DNA from: Shimwellia pseudoproteus
Lineage (GTDB): Bacteria; Pseudomonadota; Gammaproteobacteria; Enterobacterales; Enterobacteriaceae
NCBI RefSeq assembly: GCF_016415625.1
Contig: NZ_WBXP01000003.1
Location: forward strand, 62,001-126,000
Direction: 5' to 3'
DNA: 64,000 bases
Positions 45,425-55,374 of this stretch are shown one piece after another; positions within the stretch are counted from its first letter, which is position 1; each line of letters starts with the position of its first letter. The position numbers and the translations under genes are program-made. The notes under the pieces are model-generated. The model saw only the letters and a program-made list of their open reading frames with translations. It was not told where the DNA came from and made no database searches.

Positions 45425-46962
45425 ATGCTAGCCCACTGGTTTTGCAGCCCGATCCGCTGCCGTTCTACACCACTCTGGTGCTGTTCTTGTTGCTGCTGGG
45501 GATGATTGGCTGGCGGGCCGCCAGGGCCACCCGCTCACTCAGTGATTTCCTTGTAATGGGGGGCAAAGCCGGGGCTGTGGTGGGGGGCTTCGCCTACTTT
45601 GCCAGCCAGTACAGTATGAGCACCTTTATGGGGGTGCCGGCCATGACCTACAGCACCGGTTTTGCCGGGATGAGTATCTCGGTGCCGGGGCTGGCATTTT
45701 CAATGATCATTCCGGTGCTGTTTGTCGGCCGTAAACTGATCCTGCTGGGCAGACGCTACCGGATGCTGACCATGAGCGACTACCTGGCAGATCGTTATGA
45801 ATCCACCGGGATCCGCGGGATTCACGCGGTGATGTGCGTCGCCTTCCTGCTGGCGATGATGGGGGCCCAGACCGTGGGGGCTGGGGTTATCCTGCATACC
45901 TTTACCGGGCTACCGGAATGGGTGGGGGTTATCGCCATGGGGGTTATCGTCATCCTGTATTGCATGACCGGCGGAATGACCGGCGCCATGATGACGGATG
46001 TGTTGCAGGGGGCGCTGATGGTGACCACCGCCGTGGTCACCTTTCTGGTCTCGGTCCAGGCCGGGGGCGGGATTCAGGCCATCACCACCACCCTCAGCGA
46101 GACCCTGCCCGGCCACCTGACCCACCCGGGCACCAACGGCAACTTCCCCTGGCAGACCTATGCCTCGATGATCGTGATGTGGAGCTTTTTCACCATCGGC
46201 CAGCCGACGCTGTTCACCAAATTCTTCACCATGAACAGCTACCGCACCATGTTTAAAGCGGTGCTCCTTGGTACCCTCGGCATGTTGCTGTCCGCCACCC
46301 TGATTGAGTGGGCCGGGGTTAACGCCGCCACCTTTATTCACGGCCTGAAAGGCAGTGACGCGGACTTTATTGTGCCGATGATCCTCCAGCAGCATGTCTC
46401 CCCGTGGATCTCCGCCCTGTTGATCACCGGGATCGTCTCTGCGGGGATGTCGACGATCTCCGCCCTGCTGGTGGTGTGCACAGGGGGGATAACCCGGGAC
46501 ATTTACCAGAACCTGTTCCGCCCCGCCGCCAGCGAGCAACATATTCTGCGCTTATCGCGGCTCTTTACCGTGGTGGTAGGGATTGCCGCGATGATCATTG
46601 GCATCATCAAACCGGACAGTATTTTCTCACTGATCCGCTTTGCCTTTGGCGGGCTGGGGATCTGGGTCGCCCCGGTAATCCTCGGGATGTACTGGAAGCG
46701 CGCCAGCCGCACCGGCGCCATTTGTGCGGTGATCATCGGTGAAATCGTCTATGTCAGCGTCAGCCTGTGGTTCCCGCATACCACCTTCGGCTTTGATCCG
46801 CTGATCGTCTGCTGGGCGTTTACCATGCTGGTGATGGTGGTGGTCAGCCTGGTCACCCGCCCGGCATCGCCGCAAACCCTGGCACGCCATTTTGATCTTG
46901 CGCTCCCGGTCATCGGGGAACAGGCCGTCACGGCGAGGGGGAACCATGCCAATCACCATTGA
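45421..46962 (+). CDS. Sodium:solute symporter (SSS family)
   Basis: Inner-membrane sodium-coupled transporter, 513 residues, with about 13 membrane segments. SSS signatures include SDFLVMGGKAGAVVGGFAYFASQYSMSTFMG, TGGMTGAMMTDVLQG and FGGLGIWVAPVILGMYWKRASRTGAI. The ATG at 45421 sits in the ATGA overlap with the small partner gene. The following regulator gene overlaps its 3' end by 17 bp. Substrate unknown; the linked creatininase-family enzyme suggests a cyclic amide or related compound. Confidence 0.9.
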   Translation: MNASPLVLQPDPLPFYTTLVLFLLLLGMIGWRAARATRSLSDFLVMGGKAGAVVGGFAYFASQYSMSTFMGVPAMTYSTGFAGMSISVPGLAFSMIIPVLFVGRKLILLGRRYRMLTMSDYLADRYESTGIRGIHAVMCVAFLLAMMGAQTVGAGVILHTFTGLPEWVGVIAMGVIVILYCMTGGMTGAMMTDVLQGALMVTTAVVTFLVSVQAGGGIQAITTTLSETLPGHLTHPGTNGNFPWQTYASMIVMWSFFTIGQPTLFTKFFTMNSYRTMFKAVLLGTLGMLLSATLIEWAGVNAATFIHGLKGSDADFIVPMILQQHVSPWISALLITGIVSAGMSTISALLVVCTGGITRDIYQNLFRPAASEQHILRLSRLFTVVVGIAAMIIGIIKPDSIFSLIRFAFGGLGIWVAPVILGMYWKRASRTGAICAVIIGEIVYVSVSLWFPHTTFGFDPLIVCWAFTMLVMVVVSLVTRPASPQTLARHFDLALPVIGEQAVTARGNHANHH

Positions 46963-47893
46963 TAAACACCTGCCTATCGCTATCCAGTCACAAATTGTCG
47001 GCGCCGTTGAGTACAGCATGATGGCCGGAGAGTTACGCCCGGGAACGTTGTTACCCTCGGTACGGGCCCTCAGTAAACAGCTGGGGGTCGCCCAGCTGAC
47101 CGTGAGCTACGCCTACAATACCCTCAAGGGGATGGGGCTTATCAAAACCATCCCCGGTAAAGGCACTTACCTGATGCGGGAACGCCAGGGGGAACTGTCC
47201 GGCAACCAGCACGAGAAGCTGCGCCAGCGTTTTATGCAATTACTGTCAGAGGCGCAGTCCCTGGACATCAACCCGGACTTTTTTCAGCACTTGCTGACCC
47301 GCCATACAGAAAACAGCCTGGAACTGAGCTGCCCCATTGCCTACGTGGGCAGCTCGAACCGGATGAATAGGCAGTATCTGGCGGCAATTGGCCAAACCCT
47401 GGGAATGACATTGCAGGCAGATAGCTACACCTTCGCCGATTTTCGGCACCTCGATGCCGAAATTCTCTCCCACTACGGGTTATATCTCACCCTCCCGCAC
47501 CGGGTGCCGACGCTACGCCAGCGTCTGGGGCGCCATGTGCCTATCTACGCCCCCTGGCTGACCCTGTCCCCGGAAACCTGCCAGAAGCTGAACCATCTGC
47601 CCCAGGGGATGCCGCTGCTACTGGTGGCCAACTGTGTCCGGTTCCTGCCCACCATGCTGCGTGGGGTCAGGCGCCACGCGCCCCAGGCAGGGATTATCCG
47701 CGCCGCCACCCTTGATGATGGCGATATTGCCGATCGGCTGACTAGCGCGCCGGTGGTTATCTACAGCACCGGCTGCCTGCAATGCATTCAGCAATATCCG
47801 CTCCACGGCATCATGCTGGAGTACCGCCATATTCCGCACCCGGAGTATCTGCATAACGAACTGTCGCCCGCATTACGCCAGCTGGCGCAGTAA
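46946..47893 (+). CDS. GntR-family regulator with a binding-protein-like sensor domain
   Basis: Regulator of 315 residues. The N-terminal GntR winged helix is ELRPGTLLPSVRALSKQLGVAQLTVSYAYNTLKGMGLIKTIPGKGTYLM. The rest is not a MocR aminotransferase or UTRA domain; it looks like a periplasmic-binding-protein fold (VGSSNRMNRQYLAAIGQTLGMTLQADS, PVVIYSTGC). It is placed between the symporter and the hydrolase, overlapping the symporter stop, and likely controls this operon. The ATG at 46946 follows GAGGGGGAACC. Confidence 0.85.
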   Translation: MPITIDKHLPIAIQSQIVGAVEYSMMAGELRPGTLLPSVRALSKQLGVAQLTVSYAYNTLKGMGLIKTIPGKGTYLMRERQGELSGNQHEKLRQRFMQLLSEAQSLDINPDFFQHLLTRHTENSLELSCPIAYVGSSNRMNRQYLAAIGQTLGMTLQADSYTFADFRHLDAEILSHYGLYLTLPHRVPTLRQRLGRHVPIYAPWLTLSPETCQKLNHLPQGMPLLLVANCVRFLPTMLRGVRRHAPQAGIIRAATLDDGDIADRLTSAPVVIYSTGCLQCIQQYPLHGIMLEYRHIPHPEYLHNELSPALRQLAQ

Positions 47894-47914
47894 CACGGTA
47901 AATAAGGGGGTAAA

Positions 47915-48637
47915 ATGCAAATTGCCAATATGAACTGGTTCCAGCTCGATACGTACCTGAAGCACGATAACCGGGTGATCCTGCCGCTGGGCAGTACTGA
48001 GCAACATGCCTGGCTGAGCCTGTGTACCGATCATATCCTCGCGTCCCGGCTGGCTAACGAAGTGGGTGATTTGTGCGGGGTGCCGGTTTACCCGGGCCTG
48101 CCCTTTGGGATGGCCCCCTATTTCAGCGCCTTCCCCGGGACTATCTCCCTCACCCCGGACACCTACCAGCGGCTGATAAGCGATATTCTTACCAGCCTGT
48201 ACACCAGTGGCTTTCGCCGCATCCTTATCATTAATGGTCACGGGGGAAACAGCCCGGTCCAGGCCCAGATCCACCACTGGCTGAACCAGCACCCCGGGGC
48301 CCGGGTGCTGTTACACAACTGGTGGTCAGCCCCCCACACCCGCCGCCAGGTGCAGCACTGCGCCACCAATGCCAGCCACGCCTCCTGGATGGAGAACTTC
48401 CCCTGGACCCGTCTGGCCGGTGTGACACTGCCGGACCATGAAAAACCGGCCCTCGACGTGGCCCAACTGGCCCAGCTCCCTGCCGGGGCGGTGCGGGAAT
48501 ATATTGGCGACGGCAACTATGGCGGCCAGTACCAGCGCAGCGACGAAGAGATGCTGGCCATCTGGCAAACCGCCCGCCAGGAGACCCGGCAACTGCTGGA
48601 GCACGGCTGGGTAGAGCCAACAGCCGGACAGCGCTGA
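47915..48637 (+). CDS. Creatininase-family amidohydrolase
   Basis: Metal-dependent amidohydrolase, 240 residues. Creatininase motifs are LPLGSTEQHAWLSLCTDHILA (Glu, His and Asp metal ligands) and LIINGHGGN. Family members open cyclic amides (creatinine) or act in pterin and flavin synthesis or mycofactocin maturation. Next to a symporter and regulator, a catabolic role on an imported amide is likely, but creatinine itself is not proven. AAGGGGG precedes the ATG. It converges on phnX, 9 bp away. Confidence 0.85.
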   Translation: MQIANMNWFQLDTYLKHDNRVILPLGSTEQHAWLSLCTDHILASRLANEVGDLCGVPVYPGLPFGMAPYFSAFPGTISLTPDTYQRLISDILTSLYTSGFRRILIINGHGGNSPVQAQIHHWLNQHPGARVLLHNWWSAPHTRRQVQHCATNASHASWMENFPWTRLAGVTLPDHEKPALDVAQLAQLPAGAVREYIGDGNYGGQYQRSDEEMLAIWQTARQETRQLLEHGWVEPTAGQR

Positions 48638-48646
48638 TCGCAACAC

Positions 48647-49456
48647 TCAGGGGCGCTCACCCCGCGCCAGGCGGCGGTTGATCTGGGCAATCACCCCGGG
48701 CAACTCCGCCAGGGTATCCACCACATAATGGGCCCCGGCACGGTAAAGCGTCTCGCTCGCCTGCTGGCGCCGCTGGGCCACCTCCGCGGCGGACATATTC
48801 TGATACTCCTGCCAGGTGGCGCCGAACGCGTTACCGGACAGCGCCAGCCCGAGGGTCCACATCCCGGCATTCAGCCCTTCGGCAATCCCCGGTACCGCAT
48901 CGTCCACTTTGATACAGTGGCTGACGGCATCCACCCCGAGGGCGATGACATTTTCCAGCGCCATCCACGGCCCGGGGCGACCACCGGCGGCCAGATCATC
49001 GGTGGCCACCCAGTGGTCCGGGGCATACCCCTGTTGTGCGGCAGCGGGCACCAGCGCCTCCATCACCGCCCGGGGATAACCGGAACAAGAGCCGATGCGG
49101 ATCCCCTGTTCACGTAACTGGCGGATAGTGTCTGTCACCCCGGCGATGGGGGTGGCAAAATCCACCACTTTGCGGATTTGCAGCGGCATAAAAGCCGCAT
49201 AAATGGCGTCAACATCCGCGTGGCTCATGGGCCGCCCCAGCGCGTTCTGCCAGCGGGCCGCCACCGACGGTAACTTGCCGAGGGCGTCAATATGTTGCCA
49301 CTTACCCAGCCCCATCGGCACCCGGGCCTCTTCCAGGGTTATCGGGATACCGAATGCCTGATGAAACGCCTCCACAAAAATAGACGTCGGCGCAAAGGAG
49401 CCAAAATCGACCGTGGTACCGGCCCAGTCGAGGATCACTGCATTAATCTGGTTCAT
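48647..49456 (-). CDS. phnX: Phosphonoacetaldehyde hydrolase
   Basis: HAD-superfamily enzyme that cleaves phosphonoacetaldehyde to acetaldehyde and phosphate. It has 269 residues. The nucleophile is Asp10 in [10 protein letters not shown], the Schiff-base lysine is Lys52 in MGLGKWQHI, and the [10 protein letters not shown] and KVDDAVPGI loops are present. The ATG at 49456 gives the usual length. A GTG at 49468 that overlaps the phnW stop (GTGA) is an alternative. Second gene of the phnWX pair. Confidence 0.95.
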   Translation of the reverse strand: MNQINAVILDWAGTTVDFGSFAPTSIFVEAFHQAFGIPITLEEARVPMGLGKWQHIDALGKLPSVAARWQNALGRPMSHADVDAIYAAFMPLQIRKVVDFATPIAGVTDTIRQLREQGIRIGSCSGYPRAVMEALVPAAAQQGYAPDHWVATDDLAAGGRPGPWMALENVIALGVDAVSHCIKVDDAVPGIAEGLNAGMWTLGLALSGNAFGATWQEYQNMSAAEVAQRRQQASETLYRAGAHYVVDTLAELPGVIAQINRRLARGERP

Positions 49457-49464
49457 AGGAGGTC

Positions 49465-50571
49465 TCACGCTAGCCAGTACATGGATTGTTTAATCGCGCT
49501 CAGCAGCGCCGCGATATCTGCCGGGTACACTTCGCCGATATTGCCAATGCGGAAGCAGTCACTTTGCGAGACTTTCCCCGGATAGATAACAAAACCCCGG
49601 GCTTTCAGGCGCTGGTAGAATTCGGCAAAACGCCACTGAGGATGCTGCGGGGCGCGAAACGCGGTAATAATCGGTGAGTGCTGGTCCGCCTCCAGCAGCG
49701 GGGTAAACCCTAACTGGCGCATCCCGGCGACCAGTTGCTGCTGGTTGTGGCAATAGCGCTGATGGCGGCTGGCTATCCCGCCTTCATCGGCCAGTTCGCG
49801 CAGCGCCTGAGCAAAAGCCAGCACCGTGTGGGTGGGGGAAGTAAACCGCCACTTGCCGTGGTTATCCTCCATACAGCGCCACTGGTCATACAGGTCGAGG
49901 GACAGCGAGCGGGAGCGCCCGGCACAGCCCGCCAGCGCCGCCCGGCGGGCAATCACAAACGCAAACCCCGGTACCCCCTGGATGCACTTATTGGCGGAGC
50001 TTATCAGGTAGTCAATATGCAGTTCGGCTACGTCCAGCGGGATAGCACCAAAGCTGCTCATCGCGTCGACGATATAGCCTTTGCGGTAGCGCTGCGCCAG
50101 TTCAGCTATCTCGCGGATGGGGTTGAGCATACCGGTGGTGGTTTCACAGTGCACTATGGCGATATGGCTAATAGCCGGGTCCGCCAGCAAATACTGTTCT
50201 GCGGCCTCCACGGCAGGCCGGGAGACCTCACCGCAGTCATACAGGGTATGGGCAATCCCCATGCGGCCCGCCATTTCTGCCATCCGCGCCCCGTAGGCGC
50301 CGTTACTGATAATCAGCAGCTTATCCTGTGGCGCCAGCACCGTCCCCAGTACCGCCTCCACCGCATAGCTGCCGCTCCCCTGGAGGAGCACGGCGGTGTA
50401 GTCATCACGGGCGGTGGTTGCCAGACTCACCAGTTGCTGGCGAATGGCCTGCACCACCCCCAGATTGTAATCGTCATCCCAGGTACAGCTGTCCACCAGC
50501 ATCGCCGCTTTTACCGTAGGCGAGGTGGTCAGCGGGCCGGGGGTCAGCAGCAAATAGCGTTGTTGATTCAT
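49465..50571 (-). CDS. phnW: 2-aminoethylphosphonate--pyruvate transaminase
   Basis: PLP enzyme that moves the amino group of 2-aminoethylphosphonate to pyruvate, giving phosphonoacetaldehyde for PhnX. It has 368 residues. [17 protein letters not shown], the PLP aspartate region [16 protein letters not shown] and the lysine in [17 protein letters not shown] are present. A PhnR operator lies 10-25 bp ahead of the start. phnX follows directly or with a 4-bp overlap. Confidence 0.96.
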   Translation of the reverse strand: MNQQRYLLLTPGPLTTSPTVKAAMLVDSCTWDDDYNLGVVQAIRQQLVSLATTARDDYTAVLLQGSGSYAVEAVLGTVLAPQDKLLIISNGAYGARMAEMAGRMGIAHTLYDCGEVSRPAVEAAEQYLLADPAISHIAIVHCETTTGMLNPIREIAELAQRYRKGYIVDAMSSFGAIPLDVAELHIDYLISSANKCIQGVPGFAFVIARRAALAGCAGRSRSLSLDLYDQWRCMEDNHGKWRFTSPTHTVLAFAQALRELADEGGIASRHQRYCHNQQQLVAGMRQLGFTPLLEADQHSPIITAFRAPQHPQWRFAEFYQRLKARGFVIYPGKVSQSDCFRIGNIGEVYPADIAALLSAIKQSMYWLA

Positions 50572-50580
50572 ATTGTCACC

Positions 50581-50596
50581 ATTGGTCTATACCAGA
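50581..50596 (-). promoter_or_regulatory. PhnR operator in the phnW promoter
   Basis: On the minus strand TCTGGTATAGACCAAT, with a TGGT-N4-ACCA dyad, lies just after a -10-like GATAAT (50603-50608), over the expected start site. The identical 16-mer occurs in the same orientation relative to transcription before phnS. Confidence 0.75.
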
Positions 50597-50722
50597 TGCG
50601 TATTATCATGGATAAATCTTGCGCACCGGGTCAAAGGAAAAATGGCGCTGAAATAAAAAATTCATCTGGCGATGTATACTGTTGCCCATCGAATCAGCCA
50701 TCTATCGGGGCAGTAAGTGACC

Positions 50723-51442
50723 ATGAAACCAGCGGCGGCGGAGACCCCCCACTACTTAGTAATCAAAGCCCAGATCCAGGCGCGTATTCAAAACGGCGCC
50801 CTGAAAAGCGGGGATAAGCTGCCGTCTGAGCGGGAGCTGTGCGCCATTTTCAATACCACCCGGGTAACCATCCGCGAAAGCCTGGCCCAGCTGGAGTCCA
50901 GCGGCGCTATCTACCGGGCGGGCCGGCGCGGCTGGTTTGTGACCCCGGAACGCCTGTGGATGGACCCGACCCAGAACACCAATTTCCATAAGCTGTGCCG
51001 CGAGCAGGGCCGCACCCCGGAAACCCGCCTGCTGCACGGCGTAGTTACCACGGTACCCGGCGAGGTGATGGCCCCGCTGCAATTACAACCCTTTGATCAG
51101 ATTTACCTGCTGACCCGTCTGCGCCTGGCAGATGGCCGGGCAATCTGTTACAGCGAAAATCACTGCCTGCCCGCCCGGGTACCGGAGCTGCTCAACCACG
51201 ATCTCAACGGCAGCCTGACCGAGGTATACGAGGCGAACTACGGGCTGATATATACCAGTATGCATCTGTCGTTTTACCCCACCGCATTACCGGCCCAGGC
51301 CGCCCAGGCGCTGGGGGTGATGGAAGGCCGCCCGGCGCTGTTACTGCAGCGGCTGAATTACGATCAGCACGGTAGGGTGCTTGATTTTGATATTGAATAC
51401 TGGCGTCACGATAGCCTGAGAATAGAAGTAGACACTCACTAA
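50723..51442 (+). CDS. phnR: GntR-family regulator PhnR
   Basis: HutC/UTRA-type regulator of 2-aminoethylphosphonate use, 239 residues as in Salmonella. The N-terminal winged helix is [37 protein letters not shown]. The UTRA sensor domain contains [33 protein letters not shown] and the end [13 protein letters not shown]. It starts at ATG 50723 (an in-frame GTG lies two codons upstream). It lies between phnWX and phnSTUV, divergent from the former. Two identical operators flank it. Confidence 0.94.
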   Translation: MKPAAAETPHYLVIKAQIQARIQNGALKSGDKLPSERELCAIFNTTRVTIRESLAQLESSGAIYRAGRRGWFVTPERLWMDPTQNTNFHKLCREQGRTPETRLLHGVVTTVPGEVMAPLQLQPFDQIYLLTRLRLADGRAICYSENHCLPARVPELLNHDLNGSLTEVYEANYGLIYTSMHLSFYPTALPAQAAQALGVMEGRPALLLQRLNYDQHGRVLDFDIEYWRHDSLRIEVDTH

Positions 51443-51534
51443 CATTACCGAAGCCCCCCCGCGCGCACCGGATACCGGGAAAATGAGGTTGCGGTCATTT
51501 TCCTGTCATAAAAAACCGTTAGCCTGGAATAAAT

Positions 51535-51550
51535 TCTGGTATAGACCAAT
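51535..51550 (+). promoter_or_regulatory. PhnR operator in the phnS promoter
   Basis: TCTGGTATAGACCAAT, identical to the phnW operator, lies 20 bp before the phnS ATG and just after a TAAATT -10-like element. Confidence 0.75.
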
Positions 51551-51570
51551 TATTCTAGCGAGGTATAAAC

Positions 51571-52584
51571 ATGAAAGGTTCCGTGCGCATGCTGGTTGCC
51601 ACCCTGGCGCTGGCCACGTCCCCTGTCTGGGCGGCACCGGTGGTTACCGTTTACTCTGCCGATGGCCTGCACGACGGCGATAACAGCTGGTATCAGCAGC
51701 AGTTTGCCGCCTTCACCCGCGCCACCGGCATTAGTGTGCAGTATGTGGAGGGCGGCTCCGGTGCCATTGTCGAGCGGCTGGTCAAAGAGCGCAGCAACCC
51801 CCAGGCCGATGTGCTGATCACCGTCCCGCCGTTTATCCAGCGGGCCGATAGCCAGCAGTTACTGGCGCCGTTTACCCCCCAGGGAGCTGACCAGATCCCG
51901 GAGGCCACCGGCCATTACACCCCGCTGGTGAATAACTACCTGAGTTTTATTTACAACCGTCAGCACCTGTCCCAGCCCCCCGCCACCTGGCAGGCCCTGC
52001 TGGACAGCCAGTTTCGCAACAAGCTGCAATACTCCACCCCGGGCCAGGCCGGGGACGGCACCGCAGTGATGCTGCAAGTCTTTAACAGCCTCGGCAGCAA
52101 AGACGCCGGGTTCGCCTACCTGGCACAGTTACAAAAAAATAATGTCGGGCCCTCTGCCTCTACCGGCAAGCTGACCGCCCTGGTCAATAAAGGCGAGCTG
52201 TATATCGCTAACGGTGATGTGCAGATGAACCTGTCACAGATGCAGCGTAACCCCAATGTCGGGATCTTCTGGCCCGCCGACAGCCACGGCCAGCGCAGCG
52301 CCCTGGCGCTACCCTATGTGATTGGCCTGGTGGCTAACGGCCCGGAGAGTGACAACGGCAAAAAGTTGATTAACTTCCTGCTGGATAAACCCGCCCAGAT
52401 GCAGGTCAGCGCCCTTTCCTGGGGGCTGCCGGTACGCGGGGATATTACCCCCACCGACGACCACTACCGGCAAGCCCACCAGCTGATGGCCGGTGTCACC
52501 CCCTGGAGCCCGGACTGGAACGCCGTCGCGACTACGCTGGCGGCGGATATTGCCCGCTGGCGCAGCGTGACCGGGGAGGAGTAA
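51571..52584 (+). CDS. phnS: 2-aminoethylphosphonate-binding periplasmic protein
   Basis: Solute-binding protein of the 2-aminoethylphosphonate ABC importer, 337 residues. A signal peptide ends VWA-AP, followed by [24 protein letters not shown], an iron/thiamine-type binding-protein fold with [13 protein letters not shown] and [23 protein letters not shown] precedes the ATG. First gene of phnSTUV. Confidence 0.94.
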   Translation: MKGSVRMLVATLALATSPVWAAPVVTVYSADGLHDGDNSWYQQQFAAFTRATGISVQYVEGGSGAIVERLVKERSNPQADVLITVPPFIQRADSQQLLAPFTPQGADQIPEATGHYTPLVNNYLSFIYNRQHLSQPPATWQALLDSQFRNKLQYSTPGQAGDGTAVMLQVFNSLGSKDAGFAYLAQLQKNNVGPSASTGKLTALVNKGELYIANGDVQMNLSQMQRNPNVGIFWPADSHGQRSALALPYVIGLVANGPESDNGKKLINFLLDKPAQMQVSALSWGLPVRGDITPTDDHYRQAHQLMAGVTPWSPDWNAVATTLAADIARWRSVTGEE

Positions 52585-52588
52585 CCCT

Positions 52589-53698
52589 ATGCTGATGAAA
52601 CGCCGGAAAACACCAGCAACCACCGCCCAGCAGAGCGCCGGCATTGTGCTGGAGGAGGTGCGGGTCTCCTACCACGGTAATACGGTACTGAAACCCCTGT
52701 CGCTGAACATCGCCCCCGGAGAAGTGCTGGCGCTGATTGGCCCTTCGGGCTCCGGGAAAACAACAGTGCTGCGGGCCGTGGCCGGTTTTGTCCAGCCGGC
52801 CGCCGGGCGCATTTTCATTGGCGGCCAGGATGTAACCCATTTGCCCCCCTGGCAGCGGGGGCTGGGGATGGTAGTACAAAACTACGCCCTGTTCCCCCAT
52901 ATGCGGGTCAGTGACAATGTGGCCTTCGGGCTGCGGGCCCGCAAACAGCCTGCGGCGCTGATCGCCGAACGGGTAGCAGAAGCCCTCACCATTGTGGGGA
53001 TGGCGGATTATGCCCAGCGCTACCCTCATCAGTTATCCGGCGGCCAGCAGCAGCGGGTCGCGATTGCCAGAGCCATCGCGGTGCGCCCCCGGGTGTTACT
53101 GCTTGATGAACCGCTGTCCGCCCTGGATGCGCAGATCCGCCACAGTATGGTGGAAGAGATAGCCCGGCTGCACCAGGAGCTGCCGGAGCTGACCATCCTC
53201 TATGTCACCCACGATCAGAGCGAAGCCCTGACCCTGGCAGACAACATCGGCATTATGCAGGGCGGCGATATGGTGGCCCACGGGGAGACCCAAAGCCTGT
53301 ACCGCCACCCTCCCTGCCGGTTTGCGGCGGAGTTTCTTGGCCGGGCGAATATTCTGCCCGCCACGGCGCTCTCTGCCGGTAACGGGCCGGGCATCATTGA
53401 TATCAGTTGCGCCGGGGCGGTGATCCGTGGCTATGCCACTGGCCCCCACACTCCGGGGAATAAACTGCTCTGTCTGCGCCCCCAGCATATTAGCCTGGCC
53501 CCGCGATCGCCCCACAGTAACCGGCTGACCGCCCGGCTCTCCGCCGTGAGCTGGCAGGGGGAGCTGACCCACCTGACCTGTGACGTACAAGGTAACGCGC
53601 TACGGCTGGTAGTCACCCAGACCGACGGGCTTCCCCGCCCCGGAGAGACGCTGACCCTGTGGTTTGAACCGGACGATGCTGTTCTGATTGAGGTGTAA
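52589..53698 (+). CDS. phnT: 2-aminoethylphosphonate ABC transporter ATP-binding protein
   Basis: Importer ATPase, 369 residues. Walker A is GPSGSGKTT, the Q-loop lies in MVVQNYALFPHM, the signature is LSGGQQQR, and Walker B is VLLLDEPLSALD. A TOBE domain ends the protein. GGAGGAG lies seven bases before the ATG, 4 bp after phnS. Confidence 0.95.
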   Translation: MLMKRRKTPATTAQQSAGIVLEEVRVSYHGNTVLKPLSLNIAPGEVLALIGPSGSGKTTVLRAVAGFVQPAAGRIFIGGQDVTHLPPWQRGLGMVVQNYALFPHMRVSDNVAFGLRARKQPAALIAERVAEALTIVGMADYAQRYPHQLSGGQQQRVAIARAIAVRPRVLLLDEPLSALDAQIRHSMVEEIARLHQELPELTILYVTHDQSEALTLADNIGIMQGGDMVAHGETQSLYRHPPCRFAAEFLGRANILPATALSAGNGPGIIDISCAGAVIRGYATGPHTPGNKLLCLRPQHISLAPRSPHSNRLTARLSAVSWQGELTHLTCDVQGNALRLVVTQTDGLPRPGETLTLWFEPDDAVLIEV

Positions 53699-53699
53699 C

Positions 53700-54569
53700 A
53701 TGGCGCTGTCACAGGTATTTACCCTGCCGGGCCGTCTGCGCTTACCGGGTGGCTGGCTGGCCTTACCGCTGCTGGTGCTGGCGGTACTGTTTTTTTACCC
53801 GCTGCTGTTGATTGCCGGCCAGGCGCTGCATGACCCGGCGGGGGCATTAAGTTTCGCCTCCGTTGAACAGGTGCTGGGCTCCCGGCGCTTTGGCCACGGG
53901 CTACTTAACACGGTGCAGATAGCCCTGTGCGCCACCGTCGGCTGTCTGGTACTCGGCACGCTACTGTCATTGATTCTGGTCTTTATTCCCTTCCCCGGCA
54001 GCGGCCTGATTGCCCGGGTAATTGACACTATTATTGCCCTGCCGACGTTCCTGATAACCCTGGCATTCACCTTTATTTATGGCTCCGCCGGGCTACTCAA
54101 TGGCGGGCTGATGTCGGCATTTAACCTGCCCCTGCCGCCGGTCAATTTTCTCTATTCGATCTGGGGGGTCATTCTGGCTGAAATTACCGTTTTCACCCCG
54201 CTGGTGATGCGCCCGCTGATGGCCGCCCTGCGCCAGTTGGATCGCAGCCAGCTTGAGGCCGCCGCCATTCTTGGCGCCACGCCGCTGCGCACCGTGCGCC
54301 AGGTTATCCTCCCCGCCGCCCGGCCCGCACTGCTGGCCGGGGGCAGCCTGTGTCTGCTGCTGACCACCAACGAATTTGGCATTGTGTTGTTTATCGGCGC
54401 CAAAGGGGTCACCACCTTACCGATGATGGTGTACAGCAAGGCTATCCTCGAATCTGACTACACCGTGGCCTGCGTGATTGCGCTGATCAATATCGCCCTC
54501 TCCCTTGGCCTGTTTACCCTGTACCGTCTGGCGGCCCGCCGCGCCGCCCACAGCACAACAAGGAGCTAA
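53700..54569 (+). CDS. phnU: 2-aminoethylphosphonate ABC transporter permease PhnU
   Basis: Inner-membrane permease, 289 residues with six membrane segments. The EAA loop is LRQLDRSQLEAAAILGATPLRTVRQVILPAARPALLAG. The ATG lies one base after the phnT stop, with GAGG six bases ahead. It pairs with PhnV to form the channel. Confidence 0.93.
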   Translation: MALSQVFTLPGRLRLPGGWLALPLLVLAVLFFYPLLLIAGQALHDPAGALSFASVEQVLGSRRFGHGLLNTVQIALCATVGCLVLGTLLSLILVFIPFPGSGLIARVIDTIIALPTFLITLAFTFIYGSAGLLNGGLMSAFNLPLPPVNFLYSIWGVILAEITVFTPLVMRPLMAALRQLDRSQLEAAAILGATPLRTVRQVILPAARPALLAGGSLCLLLTTNEFGIVLFIGAKGVTTLPMMVYSKAILESDYTVACVIALINIALSLGLFTLYRLAARRAAHSTTRS

Positions 54570-54570
54570 C

Positions 54571-55365
54571 ATGACCGGGTCCCGTTATGGCGCGCGCCTT
54601 GCCGCCTTGCTCGCCATCCTGCTGTTTTGCCTGTTCTTCTTACTGCCGCTGGTGGTCATTTTGATGTCCAGCCTCAGCCAGCAGTGGAATGGCGTGATCC
54701 CCGAGGGGTTTACCCTGCGCCACTATGTGGCGGCCCTCAGCGGCGGCAGCTGGCACAACCTGGTAAACAGCCTGATTATCGGCGTAACCGCCAGCCTGTT
54801 TGCCCTGGTTTGCGGCAGCCTGGCGGCCCTGGCCCTGCGCCAGTACAGCGCCTTCTGGCAACGTAAACTGAGTATGCTGTTCTACCTGCCCAGCGCTATC
54901 CCGTCGGTATCCGTGGGGCTGGGGCTACTGGTGGCGTTCAGCCAGGGGCCTTTGCAGATGAACGGCACCTTTTATATTGTTCCGGCGGCCCATTTTATTC
55001 TGGTCTGCGCCTTTACGTTCAGCCACCTGAGTGCCGGGCTGGCCTGCCTGCCTAAAGACACCGAACAGGTGGCGGCCAGCCTGGGGGCATCACCCGGTTA
55101 CCGGCTGCGCCATATTACGCTGCCGTTACTGACGCCGTGGATGATCTCAGCCCTTGCCCTAAGCCTGTCACTGTCAATGGGGGAACTGGGGGCCACCATG
55201 ATGATCTACCCGCCGGGGTGGAGCACGCTACCGGTGGCGATTTTCGGCCTGACGGATCGGGGGAATATTGCCGACAGCGCGGCGCTGACCATCATTCTGG
55301 TGGCGGTCACGCTGCTGATTATGGTGAAGCTGGAGCGGCTGGCCCATCTGCCGGGACGGGCCTGA
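54571..55365 (+). CDS. phnV: 2-aminoethylphosphonate ABC transporter permease PhnV
   Basis: Second permease, 264 residues with six membrane segments. The EAA loop is LPKDTEQVAASLGASPGYRLRHITLPLLTPWM, followed by LSMGELGATMMIYPPGWSTLP. AAGGAG precedes the ATG, one base after the phnU stop. Last gene of the importer operon; no phn lyase genes follow. Confidence 0.93.
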   Translation: MTGSRYGARLAALLAILLFCLFFLLPLVVILMSSLSQQWNGVIPEGFTLRHYVAALSGGSWHNLVNSLIIGVTASLFALVCGSLAALALRQYSAFWQRKLSMLFYLPSAIPSVSVGLGLLVAFSQGPLQMNGTFYIVPAAHFILVCAFTFSHLSAGLACLPKDTEQVAASLGASPGYRLRHITLPLLTPWMISALALSLSLSMGELGATMMIYPPGWSTLPVAIFGLTDRGNIADSAALTIILVAVTLLIMVKLERLAHLPGRA

Positions 55366-55374
55366 GCCGTGAGG

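Noticed and set aside
49735-50817. 360-codon open frame opposite phnW and phnR start
   Set aside because: Covers the phnW gene and the PhnR operator in antisense; no signal, domain or ribosome site.
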